DNA of 49,376 bases from Bacillota bacterium (lineage in GTDB: Bacteria > Bacillota > Halanaerobiia > B1SED10-174), in contig SKTZ01000037.1 of assembly GCA_007122335.1 (NCBI GenBank), forward strand, positions 1 through 49,376, read 5' to 3'. The translations under genes and the position numbers were made by a program. Under the pieces are notes generated by a model, which saw nothing but the letters and a program-made list of their open reading frames with translations, was not told where the DNA came from and searched no databases. Each line of letters begins with the position of its first letter. The stretch's first letter is position 1. This document shows positions 16,289 through 25,482 of this stretch, one piece after another.

Positions 16289-16999
16289 ATGATTGATATT
16301 GCTGCATACGGGGCTCACCCGGATGATCTTGAACTGGCAATTGGTGGAACGATAGCAGCTCACGTGGATAAGGGTTTTCGGGTTGTTGGGATTGACCTGA
16401 CCCGGGGAGAAAAGGGAAGTAATGGGACCCCCCAGTTAAGGGCAAAGGAAGCAGCAGAAGCCGCAGAAGTTCTAGGGCTCTGGCAGAGGCATAACCTGGG
16501 GCTTCCCGACCTGGGAGTTAAGTTGGATGATGATCAGCTTGCTGTTGTTGTGGAATCCATTCGCCAGCTTCGACCAAAGCTGATTCTTTCTCCATATTGG
16601 TTTTCCCATCATCCCGATCATGAAAATGCTGGCAGTTTATTGCGTAAGGCATTTTTTGTTTCCGGACTGAAAAATTTTGTGACAAAAAGCCCTCCCTACC
16701 GGGCTGAAAGGATATTTTACTTTGCCCTACCCCAGCACGTAAACCCGACCCTGATTGTTGATATTTCAGATTATTTCCAGAAGAAACTGGAGGCTATTGA
16801 AAAATATGAATCCCAGTTCAGCAGGGAAGGGAAGGCTTTTCCTACCAATATTAACGCCCCCGGCTTCTGGAAGAGAATTGAGAGCGGCAATCTTTACTGG
16901 GGCAGGCAGGCTGGAGCCATTTATGGCGAGCCTTTTTATTCTCCCAGGGCCCCTCTGGTTCCAGATCTTTTCTGGGGAGAAAAGGAGAATAACCAATGA
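16289..16999 (+). CDS. bshB: Bacillithiol biosynthesis deacetylase BshB
   Basis: 236 residues. The ATG at 16289 follows AGGAGG; an in-frame ATG at 16256 lies within bshC and lacks this site. This is a zinc LmbE/PIG-L deacetylase with AYGAHPDDLELAIGGT near the N-terminus (zinc ligands His and Asp of HPDD), and HHPDHENAG with the third ligand. It removes acetate from GlcNAc-malate. Order bshC-bshB-bshA gives all three pathway enzymes in one operon. The stop overlaps the bshA start (ATGA). Confidence 0.95.
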   Translation: MIDIAAYGAHPDDLELAIGGTIAAHVDKGFRVVGIDLTRGEKGSNGTPQLRAKEAAEAAEVLGLWQRHNLGLPDLGVKLDDDQLAVVVESIRQLRPKLILSPYWFSHHPDHENAGSLLRKAFFVSGLKNFVTKSPPYRAERIFYFALPQHVNPTLIVDISDYFQKKLEAIEKYESQFSREGKAFPTNINAPGFWKRIESGNLYWGRQAGAIYGEPFYSPRAPLVPDLFWGEKENNQ

Positions 17000-18126
17000 A
17001 AATAGGTATAGTGTGTTTTCCTTCATATGGGGGCAGCGGGGTTCTGGCAACTGAACTGGGCTGGCACCTGGCCAATTTAGGTCATCAGGTCCACTTTATT
17101 AGCTACGACCAGCCCTTTCGTCTCAAGTTTCACGAAAATATTTTTTACCATCCTGTTAACACCCCCCACTATGACCTCTTCCCCTTTCCTCCCTATTACC
17201 TGGCCCTGGTTAATAAAATAGCCCAGGTGGTTGAAGAAGAGGAGTTGGATCTCATCCATGCCCATTACGCTGTCCCCCACGCCCTCGCTTGCCAGCAGGC
17301 TCTGGCAATGGTTGTTGGTAAGGAAGTAGGGCTTGTTACTACTCTGCACGGGACAGATATTACCCTTGTGGGGAATAATGAGTCCTTTTTCAGGACTACC
17401 CGTTATGCAATTATTAACAGCCCCGGTTTGACTGCAGTTTCCAGGGATCTGGCTAAACTAACCCGGGAGGTTTTTAATATTGAACGCCCAATCCCCTGTA
17501 TCCACAATTTTGTTGATACGAGGGAGTACCAGAGGATGAAGCCAGAAAATATCCCCTGCCGCCTGCGGTACAGGTCCAAAGAAGAAAAGTTGATTATCCA
17601 TATTTCTAATTTCCGGGGTGTGAAAAGAGTTGAGGATTTGATTGAAGTTTTTGACCGGGTTCAAAAGAAAGTTCTGGCGCGCCTGCTTTTAGTCGGGGAT
17701 GGCCCGACCAGGGATAGCGTTGCGGCAAGGGTTCGGGAAAAAGGGCTGGAGAATAGAGTGGTGTTTTTAGGAGCCCAGGACAACGTAGTCCCCCTGCTAT
17801 CAATTGCTGACCTCTTAATTTTACCCTCGGAAAAGGAAGCTTTTGGTCTGGTTAATATTGAAGCCATGGCCTGTGAGGTTCCAGTTCTGGCTACAGAAGT
17901 AGGGGGCATTCCGGAAGTGGTTGTTCACGGGGAGACGGGCTTTCTGGCTCCTGTGGGAGACATTAAAAAAATGACCGAACTGGCTACTCAAATTTTAGAA
18001 AATCCTGATCTGCAGAAAAAAATGGGCCTGGCGGGGCGCCAGCGGGTAATTGACAATTTTTCCAGTGACAGAATTGTTCCCCTGTACCTGGATTATTACC
18101 AGGAGATCAAGGGTGGGAAAAACTGA
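16996..18126 (+). CDS. bshA: N-acetyl-alpha-D-glucosaminyl L-malate synthase BshA
   Basis: 376 residues, a GT-B glycosyltransferase of family GT4. The N-terminal signature CFPSYGGSGVLATELG, HAHYAVPHA and the LHGTDITLVG block are characteristic of BshA, which transfers GlcNAc from UDP-GlcNAc to L-malate. The C-terminal nucleotide-sugar site has LLLVGDGP and the E-x7-E segment PSEKEAFGLVNIEAMAC, followed by EVGGIPEVV. It starts inside the bshB stop and overlaps the following MATE gene. Confidence 0.96.
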   Translation: MKIGIVCFPSYGGSGVLATELGWHLANLGHQVHFISYDQPFRLKFHENIFYHPVNTPHYDLFPFPPYYLALVNKIAQVVEEEELDLIHAHYAVPHALACQQALAMVVGKEVGLVTTLHGTDITLVGNNESFFRTTRYAIINSPGLTAVSRDLAKLTREVFNIERPIPCIHNFVDTREYQRMKPENIPCRLRYRSKEEKLIIHISNFRGVKRVEDLIEVFDRVQKKVLARLLLVGDGPTRDSVAARVREKGLENRVVFLGAQDNVVPLLSIADLLILPSEKEAFGLVNIEAMACEVPVLATEVGGIPEVVVHGETGFLAPVGDIKKMTELATQILENPDLQKKMGLAGRQRVIDNFSSDRIVPLYLDYYQEIKGGKN

Positions 18127-19451
18127 AAAGCAAAGAAGAACATTAATAATTAACATGGCCTGGCCGGTTATGCTGGAAATGGCCTCCCTTACTGTAACTC
18201 AGGTTGTGGACATGATGATGGTTGGGCGACTGGGTCCTGTTGCTATTGCCGCGGTAGGTTTGAGCAATATTCCCATTCAGTATACTATACAGCTTTTTAA
18301 TGCCCTGAGTGTTGGAACCACGGCCCTGGTCTCCAGAGCAGTTGGGGGCGGAAAAATCCAGGAAGGTCGGGAAATTTTGCAGCAGTCCTTTTTTCTGAGT
18401 GCCGCTGCTGCTATCAGTATGGGTCTTGTATTTTTGCGCTGGGCTCCAGCAATTCTTGGCTTTTTTGGCCCCGAGGCAGGAGTTTTGGAACTTGGTTCAG
18501 GGTATATGAGGTTGATGGTCCCCGGTTTTATCGCCATATTCATTTCCCTGGTGATTGCGGCCGGACTTAGAGGGGCAGGAGATACACGGACACCCATGAA
18601 AATCAACCTCGGTGTTAATATGCTGAATGTCCTGGGAAATTACCTTCTAATTTTTGGTCCGGGACCTTTCCCCGCTATGGGTGTTGCAGGAGCGGGGCTG
18701 GCAACTTCCCTTTCCCGCACAATTGGAGCAGGATTTCTTGTTTATCTAATAATTTATAAACATCCCCTCCTCAGGATGGAGGGTTTAGGGCTTAAATTGC
18801 GGTTCGACCTGATTGGAAAAGTCTTGAATATTGGCCTGCCTGCTTCTGGGGAACAGCTGGTAATGCGGCTGGGACAGCTCTTTTATGAGCGGATGGTGGC
18901 ATCGCTGGGAACTGCTGCTTACGCTGCTCATCAGGTTGCTCTTAAAGCTGAGGCCTTTTCCTATATGCCCGGTTTTGGTCTGGCTGTTGCAACGGCAACT
19001 GTTGTTGGGAAAAACCTGGGTGCCGGCCAGCCCGAAGAAGCAAGCGCGGGGGCGCATGAGTCCTGGAAAATGGGCCTGGTAATTATGGGTTCCATGGGAC
19101 TTATATTCTTTTTCTTCCCCCATAATCTGATGCGGCTTTTTGTGGATGACCCGGAAATAATTGAACTTGGAGCAGGGTGTTTGCGCATTGTTGCTTTTGC
19201 TCAACTCCCCATGGCCACCCATTTCATTTATTCCTGGGGTTTGCGAGGGGCAGGAGAAACCAAAAGCGTTTTTTACAGCACCGCGGTTGCAACCTGGGGG
19301 GGGACGCCTCCTTTTCGGTTACATATTCATCCGGATTTTTGAACTGGGCCTTTATGGTGCCTGGCTGGCGATGATCGTTGACTGGCTTTTGCGCGGAACA
19401 TATGTCCGCTTGAGATTTAATCGCGGCCACTGGAAGAAAATCCAAATCTGA
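18113..19451 (+). pseudogene. MATE-family efflux transporter, frameshifted near its 3' end
   Basis: A GTG at 18113, 7 nt after AGGAG, starts a Na+- or H+-coupled MATE exporter with about 12 helices. Family features include MLEMASLTVTQVVDMMMVG and the mid-protein internal repeat (GLPASGEQLVMRLGQLFY). The first frame ends at 19342 with the alien sequence TPPFRLHIHPDF. A +1 change at an eight-G run (19296-19303) would continue as GGRLLFGYIFIRIFELGLYG to KKIQI at 19451, an ordinary MATE C-terminus. Seven Gs would restore the full protein of about 445 residues. It may be a sequencing or assembly error, a phase-variable tract or a true lesion. Overlaps bshA by 14 nt; ligand unknown. Confidence 0.85.
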
Positions 19452-19471
19452 GGGATAAAGAGGTGAATTGA

Positions 19472-20797
19472 GTGCCGTTCCTAAACCGGTTTTTTTACGC
19501 TGCTGGAGGAGCAGGCTTTAATCTCCTGGAAAGAGTTTTAACAACCTGGCTGATGTTTTTTTATGTTCCTCCGGGAGATGCGGCACGAAGTCCGCTTGTG
19601 GCTGCGGGGATTTTTGGGTCGATAATGTTTTTCGGCAGGGTTGTTGATGCCCTGGCTGATCCTATTGTTAGTAACTGGTCGGATAATTCCCGTTCATCCC
19701 GGGGAAGACGCTGGCCCTTTTTATTCTGGGGAGCGGTTCCCCTTGTTGTTGTAACCATTGCCATGTTTTACCCTCCCATAGCAGAAGAGAGCATGTTAAA
19801 TGTTTTTTTCCTGGCGCTCCTGCTCGGAATGTTTTTCTTCTTTTTTACCTTTTACGTTGTTCCCTACCTTGCTCTTCTGCCAGAAATTGCTCGCAGTAAA
19901 GGGGAAAGAGTTGACCTGACTACTCTCCAGGCGGTTTTTATGCTCCTGGGGACTGCTCTGGCCATGGTTGCTTCGGGGCCCCTGGTGGAAAGGTTTGGCT
20001 TTGTGGCCATGGTCTGGATCATGGGGTTTTTTGCTCTAATTTTTCTTTACATGCCTGTTTTTGCAATAGACGAGAGGAAGTTTTCCCGGGCTAAACCAGC
20101 CGATTTAAAACTGGGTGCAGCTCTGAAAATGACTTTCCAGAATAAGGCCTTTTTAATTTATCTTGTTGGAAATGCCCTATACTGGTTTGGCTTTAATATA
20201 ATTACCATGGGGGTTCCTTATTATGTTACTGTCCTGATTGGAGTGGGCGAGGGGCAGACCAGTATTTTTCTGGGGGCTGTTTTCGGAGTTGCTCTTTTAT
20301 GTTTCCCCCTGGTTAATCTGGCTGCAAAAAAATGGGGTAAAAAGGTGATTATGTTGTTTAGCCTGGGGGCCTTAATAATCCTCCTGCCGATGATTTTCTT
20401 TTTTAATGATCCCCTTCTCCCCATGACATCCTATAATTTTGGGCTTTTAATAATGGCCCTCCTGGGATTACCCCTGGCTTCTCTATTTATTATCCCCAAT
20501 GCGATTGTGGCTGATGTGACTGATATTGACGAAATGGTTACGGGAAAGAGGAGAGAATCGATGTATTTCGGAGCCCAGGGAATTGTTTTAAAATCGGTTA
20601 TAGCTCTTTCGTCTCTGACCATGGGATTATTGTTTCAGTTTTTTGGTAACAGCGCAGCCGAGCCTCTCGGGATCCAGTTAACGGGACCGGTTGCTGCCTT
20701 TTTTATCCTGATCGGGTTTTTGGTGTTTACCCGGTACCCGGAAAAAGAGGAGGTTGTAAAGGGAGCAATAGATCCCGAGGATTTAATAATTAGTTGA
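19472..20797 (+). CDS. GPH/MFS sugar:cation symporter-like transporter
   Basis: 441 residues, GTG start at 19472 with GAGGTGA upstream. Twelve predicted transmembrane helices. The loop after helix 2 reads DALADPIVSNWSDNSRSSRG, the characteristic D-A-x-x-D-P...D-x-x-x-S-R-x-G-R pattern of the glycoside-pentoside-hexuronide:cation symporters (MelB-like). The helix 8-9 region (IPNAIVADVTDIDE) also fits the family. It lies between a MATE gene and a phosphohexomutase, which might link sugar import to sugar-phosphate conversion, but substrate cannot be read from sequence. Confidence 0.82.
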   Translation: MPFLNRFFYAAGGAGFNLLERVLTTWLMFFYVPPGDAARSPLVAAGIFGSIMFFGRVVDALADPIVSNWSDNSRSSRGRRWPFLFWGAVPLVVVTIAMFYPPIAEESMLNVFFLALLLGMFFFFFTFYVVPYLALLPEIARSKGERVDLTTLQAVFMLLGTALAMVASGPLVERFGFVAMVWIMGFFALIFLYMPVFAIDERKFSRAKPADLKLGAALKMTFQNKAFLIYLVGNALYWFGFNIITMGVPYYVTVLIGVGEGQTSIFLGAVFGVALLCFPLVNLAAKKWGKKVIMLFSLGALIILLPMIFFFNDPLLPMTSYNFGLLIMALLGLPLASLFIIPNAIVADVTDIDEMVTGKRRESMYFGAQGIVLKSVIALSSLTMGLLFQFFGNSAAEPLGIQLTGPVAAFFILIGFLVFTRYPEKEEVVKGAIDPEDLIIS

Positions 20798-20813
20798 TTG
20801 AAGGAGGGGTTCC

Positions 20814-22216
20814 GTGGAAATCCGCTTTGGAACCGATGGATGGAGAGGTTTGATTGCCCAGGATTTTACTTTTTCCAACCTGGAAAAAGTGGTTTCTGCC
20901 ATCGCCCATCACCTTGAAAAAACAAGTAAAAATCCTGAAGTTATAATCGGTTATGATACTCGTTTTTTGGCCCGAGAATTCGCTTCCCGGGCTGCAGGGG
21001 TATTGAACAGAAAAGGGATTAAGGTTTACCTGGGGACCCGTCCCCAGCCCACTCCTGCAGTTGCTGCCGGGATACTGGATTTAAAAGCAGATGGAGCCCT
21101 CATGTTCACCGCTTCTCACAACCCTCCCCAGTACAGCGGATTAAAATTTATTCCCCGGGATGCTGCCCCAGCCCTTCCGGAGGTAACAGAAGATATTGAA
21201 AAGGAACTGGCAGAACTTCAGGGGGAAGAGATTTCCATAATGGACAGGGAGGAAGCAATAAAGCAGGGTTTGCTTGCAGACTGGGATGGTAAAAAAAATT
21301 ACCTGCAGCGTCTGCGGAAAACCATTGATTGTAATTTAATTGAAAAAACCCCCACCCGGGTAATTATTAGCCCCCTGTTTGGAGCGGGCCAGGGGTACCT
21401 GGAAGAATTCCTGGGTGAATTCGGGTGGCGAGTTGAAGTAAGGGAGAGCGGTCTTGATCCCTATTTTGGTGGGAGCATGCCGGACCCCTCTGAGGACAGG
21501 CTTAAAGAAATGGCTGGAGAAGTAAAAAATACCTCGGCTAAACTTGGCCTTGCCCTGGATGGAGACGGGGATAGGTTTGGCATTATTGACGAAGAAGGTT
21601 TTTATTTAACCCCCAATCAGTTTTTATTTCTCGCAGCCTATTATTTGTTCGAAGGAAAAAAAATGAAGGGGAACCTGGGCAGGACGGTAGCCACTACTCA
21701 CCTCCTGGACCGTATTGCCAAAGAAAAGGGTTTGGAGATTATTGAAACTCCAGTTGGCTTTAAGTATATTGGTGATCTTTTAAAGCAGGGAAAAATCCTC
21801 CTCGGAGGGGAAGAAAGTGGCGGCATGAGTATTTCTTCCCACCTTCCGGAAAAAGACGGTCTTTTGGCCTGTGAGATGATTTCTTTTTATGGAAAAAGTC
21901 TGGGGGAGATACTTTACCAGGCTTATGATAAATTCGGATTTTTAGCCAGCCGCCGTTTTGATCTTGCTTTTGAGAGAAAAAGCAGGGAACCGGTTCTGGA
22001 AGGACTGAAAAACCTTGGGCCCGGTCATCTGGATGGGGAGGAAGTAGTTCAGCGGAATACGACTGAGATGGTGTCAAATTAATCCTTACAGGCGGGGACT
22101 GGGTTCTCCTCAGACCATCGGGGACAGAACCACTGGTTCGTTTATATGTTGAGTCCAGAGAAGAACAAAGAATTCCCCGACTGGCCGGAGAAATCTGGGG
22201 AATTTTGGGGATTTAA
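20814..22216 (+). pseudogene. Phosphohexomutase (phosphoglucomutase/phosphomannomutase family), frameshifted before domain 4
   Basis: GTG start at 20814 after AAGGAGG. Domains 1-3 are intact: sugar-phosphate entry FGTDGWRGLIA, catalytic Ser in TASHNPPQYSGLKF, metal loop DGDGDRFGI, and sugar-specificity loop GGEESGGMS. The frame then stops at 22082 after NTTEMVSN. In another frame, from 22067, the sequence continues DGVKLILTGGDWVLLRPSG, then TEPLVRLYVESREE, ending at a TAA at 22216. RPSGTEPL is the phosphate-binding loop of domain 4. Reading ACT-GAT instead of ACT-GAGAT (removing a duplicated GA near 22065-22068) would restore one protein of about 466 residues. Either a lesion or a data error. 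Confidence 0.88.
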
Positions 22217-22335
22217 GGAGATTATTTCCCCGGGGCCGTAATGGCGTTCCTTTTGATGTGTTTTTCTTTTAATCTGTCCTGGTTGGATTTTGGCAGTTAA
22301 GGGCGGATCAATTTTGTTCGGGAAGGAGGCAGGTT
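22217..22335 (+). other. Intergenic stretch without a recognised element
   Basis: About 120 nt between the mutase remnant and the next gene. I see only a strong ribosome binding site (GGAAGGAGG) before the next ATG. There is no convincing terminator or promoter pair. Confidence 0.4.
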
Positions 22336-23205
22336 ATGAAATTATTTTTCTTAATCCTGGTTATTATTTTAATTCCTTTTGCTTCTGTCCTGGCAGAAGA
22401 AGTGATTTTTATTCACGAGGATGAAACAGGCGATGATTACGGCCCAGGAAATTATGTTTATCCCCTTCATCCCCACTTTGAGCCTTATGAGGGGCTTTTT
22501 GACCTGCAAAAATTCAGGGTTCGGGCAGGTGAAGGAATTTATTATTTTGATTTTACCTTTGGCAGGATAACCGATCCCTGGGACGGTTTTTTCGGTTTCA
22601 CCCACCCCCTGGTGCACCTGTATATTGATAACGGGGAGGGAGGGAGCACAGAACCAGTTAAACCAGTTCTTGAGGTTAAGATGAACCCCGAATTTCCCTG
22701 GAACAGAGCCATTGTTTTTTCTGGTTGGTGGATACAGGGCCTAAAAGAAGGGGAAGAGTGGCGTTCCCCGGAAGAAGATGTTTCCTGGGAAAGCCCTCGG
22801 CCGACAAGCCTGGAGGGTTCAGATCTCTCAGTTGACGGAAATACCATAACCCTTGAAGTTCCCTCTGAGTGGACGGGGCCCCTTGAAGAGGCCCGCTATT
22901 ATGTCCTGGTCGGAGCCTATGACCCCCTTGACCCTTATTATTTCCGAGAAATCAGCGAACAGGCCTCCCTGTGGAGCTTTGGAGGTGCTGAGGGTGAAGA
23001 AGGGAATCATCCCATAATCGATATTCTGGTTCCGGAAAATTTTAACCAGGCAGAACTCCTGGCCCAGCGAGATCCCGTTTTGAAACCAATTGGTCCTATA
23101 CCTCCGGAAAAAGTAAATTACCATGCCCTTATTTTAATCTCCTTATTTTTCCTGATTCTTATCTGGGGGGGTTATTTTTCAGCCCGGCAAAAAAAGGCCT
23201 CATAA
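22336..23205 (+). CDS. Secreted membrane-anchored protein with glucodextranase C-terminal-like (DOMON-like) domain
   Basis: 289 residues with a signal peptide (1-20, ending SVLA) and a C-terminal transmembrane helix (about 262-281) followed by a basic tail (RQKKAS), so the bulk is outside the membrane. The body contains DETGDDYGPGNYVYP and FDLQKFRVRAGEGIYYFDFTF near the N-terminus, a HLYID segment in the middle, and YYVLVGAYDPLDPYYFREI and FGGAEGEEGNHPIIDILVP near the end. This arrangement is the C-terminal binding module first described in glucodextranase and in archaeal and bacterial S-layer or pullulanase-like proteins. No catalytic domain is present. Its function is unknown; carbohydrate binding or calcium binding via acidic loops is plausible. 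Confidence 0.65.
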   Translation: MKLFFLILVIILIPFASVLAEEVIFIHEDETGDDYGPGNYVYPLHPHFEPYEGLFDLQKFRVRAGEGIYYFDFTFGRITDPWDGFFGFTHPLVHLYIDNGEGGSTEPVKPVLEVKMNPEFPWNRAIVFSGWWIQGLKEGEEWRSPEEDVSWESPRPTSLEGSDLSVDGNTITLEVPSEWTGPLEEARYYVLVGAYDPLDPYYFREISEQASLWSFGGAEGEEGNHPIIDILVPENFNQAELLAQRDPVLKPIGPIPPEKVNYHALILISLFFLILIWGGYFSARQKKAS

Positions 23206-23283
23206 GGGGGAAGGAATTTTTTTAAGTCCGTCGAAGTCATAAATATAGAAAGTAGGCATATTTTTTGCATACGGAGGCCAGGG

Positions 23284-24156
23284 ATGAAAGACATTCAGTT
23301 TGTAATTATTACGGGGATGTCCGGTGCAGGTAAAACCCTTGCCCTGAAAATTTTTGAGGACCAGGGTTTTTTTTGTATAGATAACCTGCCGCCAACTTTT
23401 TTAACCAAATTATATGAGCTCTGCCTGCATGGAGCCGGTCAGGTAGAAAGACTGGCCGTTGTTATTGATATCCGCGGAGGCGATTTTTTTGATGCGCTAT
23501 TCCAGGAACTGCAGGAGATGGAGAGCAAGGGCTTCCGGTTTGAAATACTCTTTTTGGAAGCAGGTGACGAAACCCTGGTCCGGCGCTACAAGGAAAGCCG
23601 CCGCAGACATCCCCTCGCTCCTGAAGGAAGAATCCTTGATGGAATTGCTCAGGAGAGGAAAAAACTTGAAGAGTTGAGGGGTAAAGCCCACCGGGTAATA
23701 GATACTTCTGATATGTCAAGAGATCGTTTTTCCGGGGTTCTGGGCAGCTACTTTTTTACTGAAGAAAAACAGAAAAAAATGAGCATAAACATAACTACTT
23801 TTGGCTACAAACATGGAGTTCCTCTTGATGCCGACCTTGTAATGGACGTTCGCTTTTTACCGAATCCTCACTATGTTCCCTCGCTCCAGCCTTTTACAGG
23901 CCAGGACCAGGAAGTTCAGGACTACGTTTGCAAATGGCCCCTGACCCGTCGTTTTATGGAAAAGTTTTTTAACCTGGTTCTATTTTTGCTCCCCCAGTTT
24001 ATTAACGAAGGGAAATCAAGCCTGGTTATCGCTCTGGGCTGCACCGGGGGCAGGCACAGGTCGGTCGCTATTGGAGAAAGGTTGAAAAAATTCCTCGCTG
24101 AAAGAGGTTATAACGTCCTATTAGAACACCGTGATAAGTTGAAGGGTGAGGTCTAG
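23284..24156 (+). CDS. rapZ: RNase adapter / nucleotide-binding protein RapZ (YvcJ)
   Basis: 290 residues. Walker A GMSGAGKT at residues 11-18, Walker B-like VVIDIRGG, and the C-terminal GCTGGRHRSV loop that binds small phosphorylated ligands. In Gram-negatives RapZ senses glucosamine-6-phosphate; in Firmicutes (YvcJ) it hydrolyses GTP and affects competence and cell-wall precursor metabolism. It begins the conserved Firmicute cluster rapZ-yvcK-whiA. Confidence 0.95.
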   Translation: MKDIQFVIITGMSGAGKTLALKIFEDQGFFCIDNLPPTFLTKLYELCLHGAGQVERLAVVIDIRGGDFFDALFQELQEMESKGFRFEILFLEAGDETLVRRYKESRRRHPLAPEGRILDGIAQERKKLEELRGKAHRVIDTSDMSRDRFSGVLGSYFFTEEKQKKMSINITTFGYKHGVPLDADLVMDVRFLPNPHYVPSLQPFTGQDQEVQDYVCKWPLTRRFMEKFFNLVLFLLPQFINEGKSSLVIALGCTGGRHRSVAIGERLKKFLAERGYNVLLEHRDKLKGEV

Positions 24157-24167
24157 GAGGGAATTTT

Positions 24168-25481
24168 ATGCTGCGATGGCTTTTGCCGGGAATGAAGGTC
24201 AAGCGCTGGCTGGCTATTGCCCTGAGCGGTTTGATTTTAATTCTGATTAGCCTTTTGTTTCTTTTAGATATAGAAATTTTCAATGAATTATCCCAGCTTG
24301 TGGCCACTCTGGAGGAAGAGCTGGTTCCTGCAGCGGGTATTTTAATTGGCCTGATGATCCTGGGAGGGGGGCTGCTCTTTTTGACCCTTGGGTTGCGGGG
24401 GATGGTGAATTCCCTCTTTAAGACTCTGCAGCCGGATCCCAATGATGATCTGGCTACGGTTGTTTACCATCGGCGCATGCAGGAAAGGGGCCCCCGGGTT
24501 GTGGTCCTGGGCGGAGGAACCGGCTTGGCTACTTTGCTCCGCGGGATCAAGGAATATACAAGCAATATAACGGCGATTGTTACTGTTACTGATGACGGCG
24601 GGAGCTCGGGAAAGATCAGGAATGAAATGGGAATTTTGCCTCCAGGGGATATACGCAACTGTCTGGTGGCCCTTGCTGAAGCGGAGCCCCTGATGCAGAA
24701 ACTTTTTCAATATCGTTTTTACGGTAACGCCGATCTTGAGGGGCATAGCTTTGGTAACCTTTTTATCGCGGCCATGTCCAAAATTTCTGGGGATTTTGAA
24801 ACTGCGATCCGCCAGTCCAGCAGGGTCCTGGCGGTTCGGGGTCGGGTTTTACCTTCCACCCTGACCAACTGTCTACTCTGTGCCCGATATACCGATGGAA
24901 CAGAGACCTGCGGGGAAACGAACATCCCCCGTCCCGATCGAAAGATAGAAAAGGTTTATCTTAATCCCCTGAACTGTAAACCCCACCCGGATACTATTAA
25001 GGCATTAAGGGAAGCAGAAATAATAATCCTGGGGCCGGGAAGTCTTTATACAAGTATTATCCCCAACCTCCTGGTTAAAGGTATCCCCGAAGCGCTGCGT
25101 TCTTCAGAGGCCATGAAAATATACGTTTGTAATGTTATGACCCAGGCAGGAGAAACGCAGAGCTATGATGCGGGGGATCACCTGGAAGCGATTGAAAGAC
25201 ACAGCGGGGGTCGAATCGCGGACTATATAATTGTTAATAACAAAAAGGTAAATCCCCGCTCTGCATCCCGCTATGAAGAAGAAGGGGCATTTCCTGTAAC
25301 CTTTGATCTGGATGGCTTGAACAAAAAAGGAATCAATGTAATTGAAAGTCCCCTTCTGGATGAGGAAGATTATGTCCGGCACAACCCCCAGGCTCTCGCC
25401 AGGGAAATTATGGAACTGGCCGGTTATCTCCGAAATGGGCGGGAGAACACCCTTTTAAAACTCTGGAACTGGGGGTGGTAG
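24168..25481 (+). CDS. yvcK: Gluconeogenesis factor YvcK/GlmR (membrane-anchored form)
   Basis: 437 residues. Two transmembrane helices precede the enzyme-like domain (about residues 14-34 and 55-77). The domain starts RVVVLGGGTGLATLLRGIKEYT, followed by VTVTDDGGSSGKIRNE and GILPPGDIRNCLVALAE. These are the UDP-sugar binding motifs of the YvcK/CofD-like family. YvcK binds UDP-GlcNAc and steers carbon to the cell wall. The added N-terminal membrane anchor is longer than in Bacillus YvcK (about 317 residues) but occurs in other clostridial forms. Confidence 0.95.
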   Translation: MLRWLLPGMKVKRWLAIALSGLILILISLLFLLDIEIFNELSQLVATLEEELVPAAGILIGLMILGGGLLFLTLGLRGMVNSLFKTLQPDPNDDLATVVYHRRMQERGPRVVVLGGGTGLATLLRGIKEYTSNITAIVTVTDDGGSSGKIRNEMGILPPGDIRNCLVALAEAEPLMQKLFQYRFYGNADLEGHSFGNLFIAAMSKISGDFETAIRQSSRVLAVRGRVLPSTLTNCLLCARYTDGTETCGETNIPRPDRKIEKVYLNPLNCKPHPDTIKALREAEIIILGPGSLYTSIIPNLLVKGIPEALRSSEAMKIYVCNVMTQAGETQSYDAGDHLEAIERHSGGRIADYIIVNNKKVNPRSASRYEEEGAFPVTFDLDGLNKKGINVIESPLLDEEDYVRHNPQALAREIMELAGYLRNGRENTLLKLWNWGW

Positions 25482-25482
25482 T

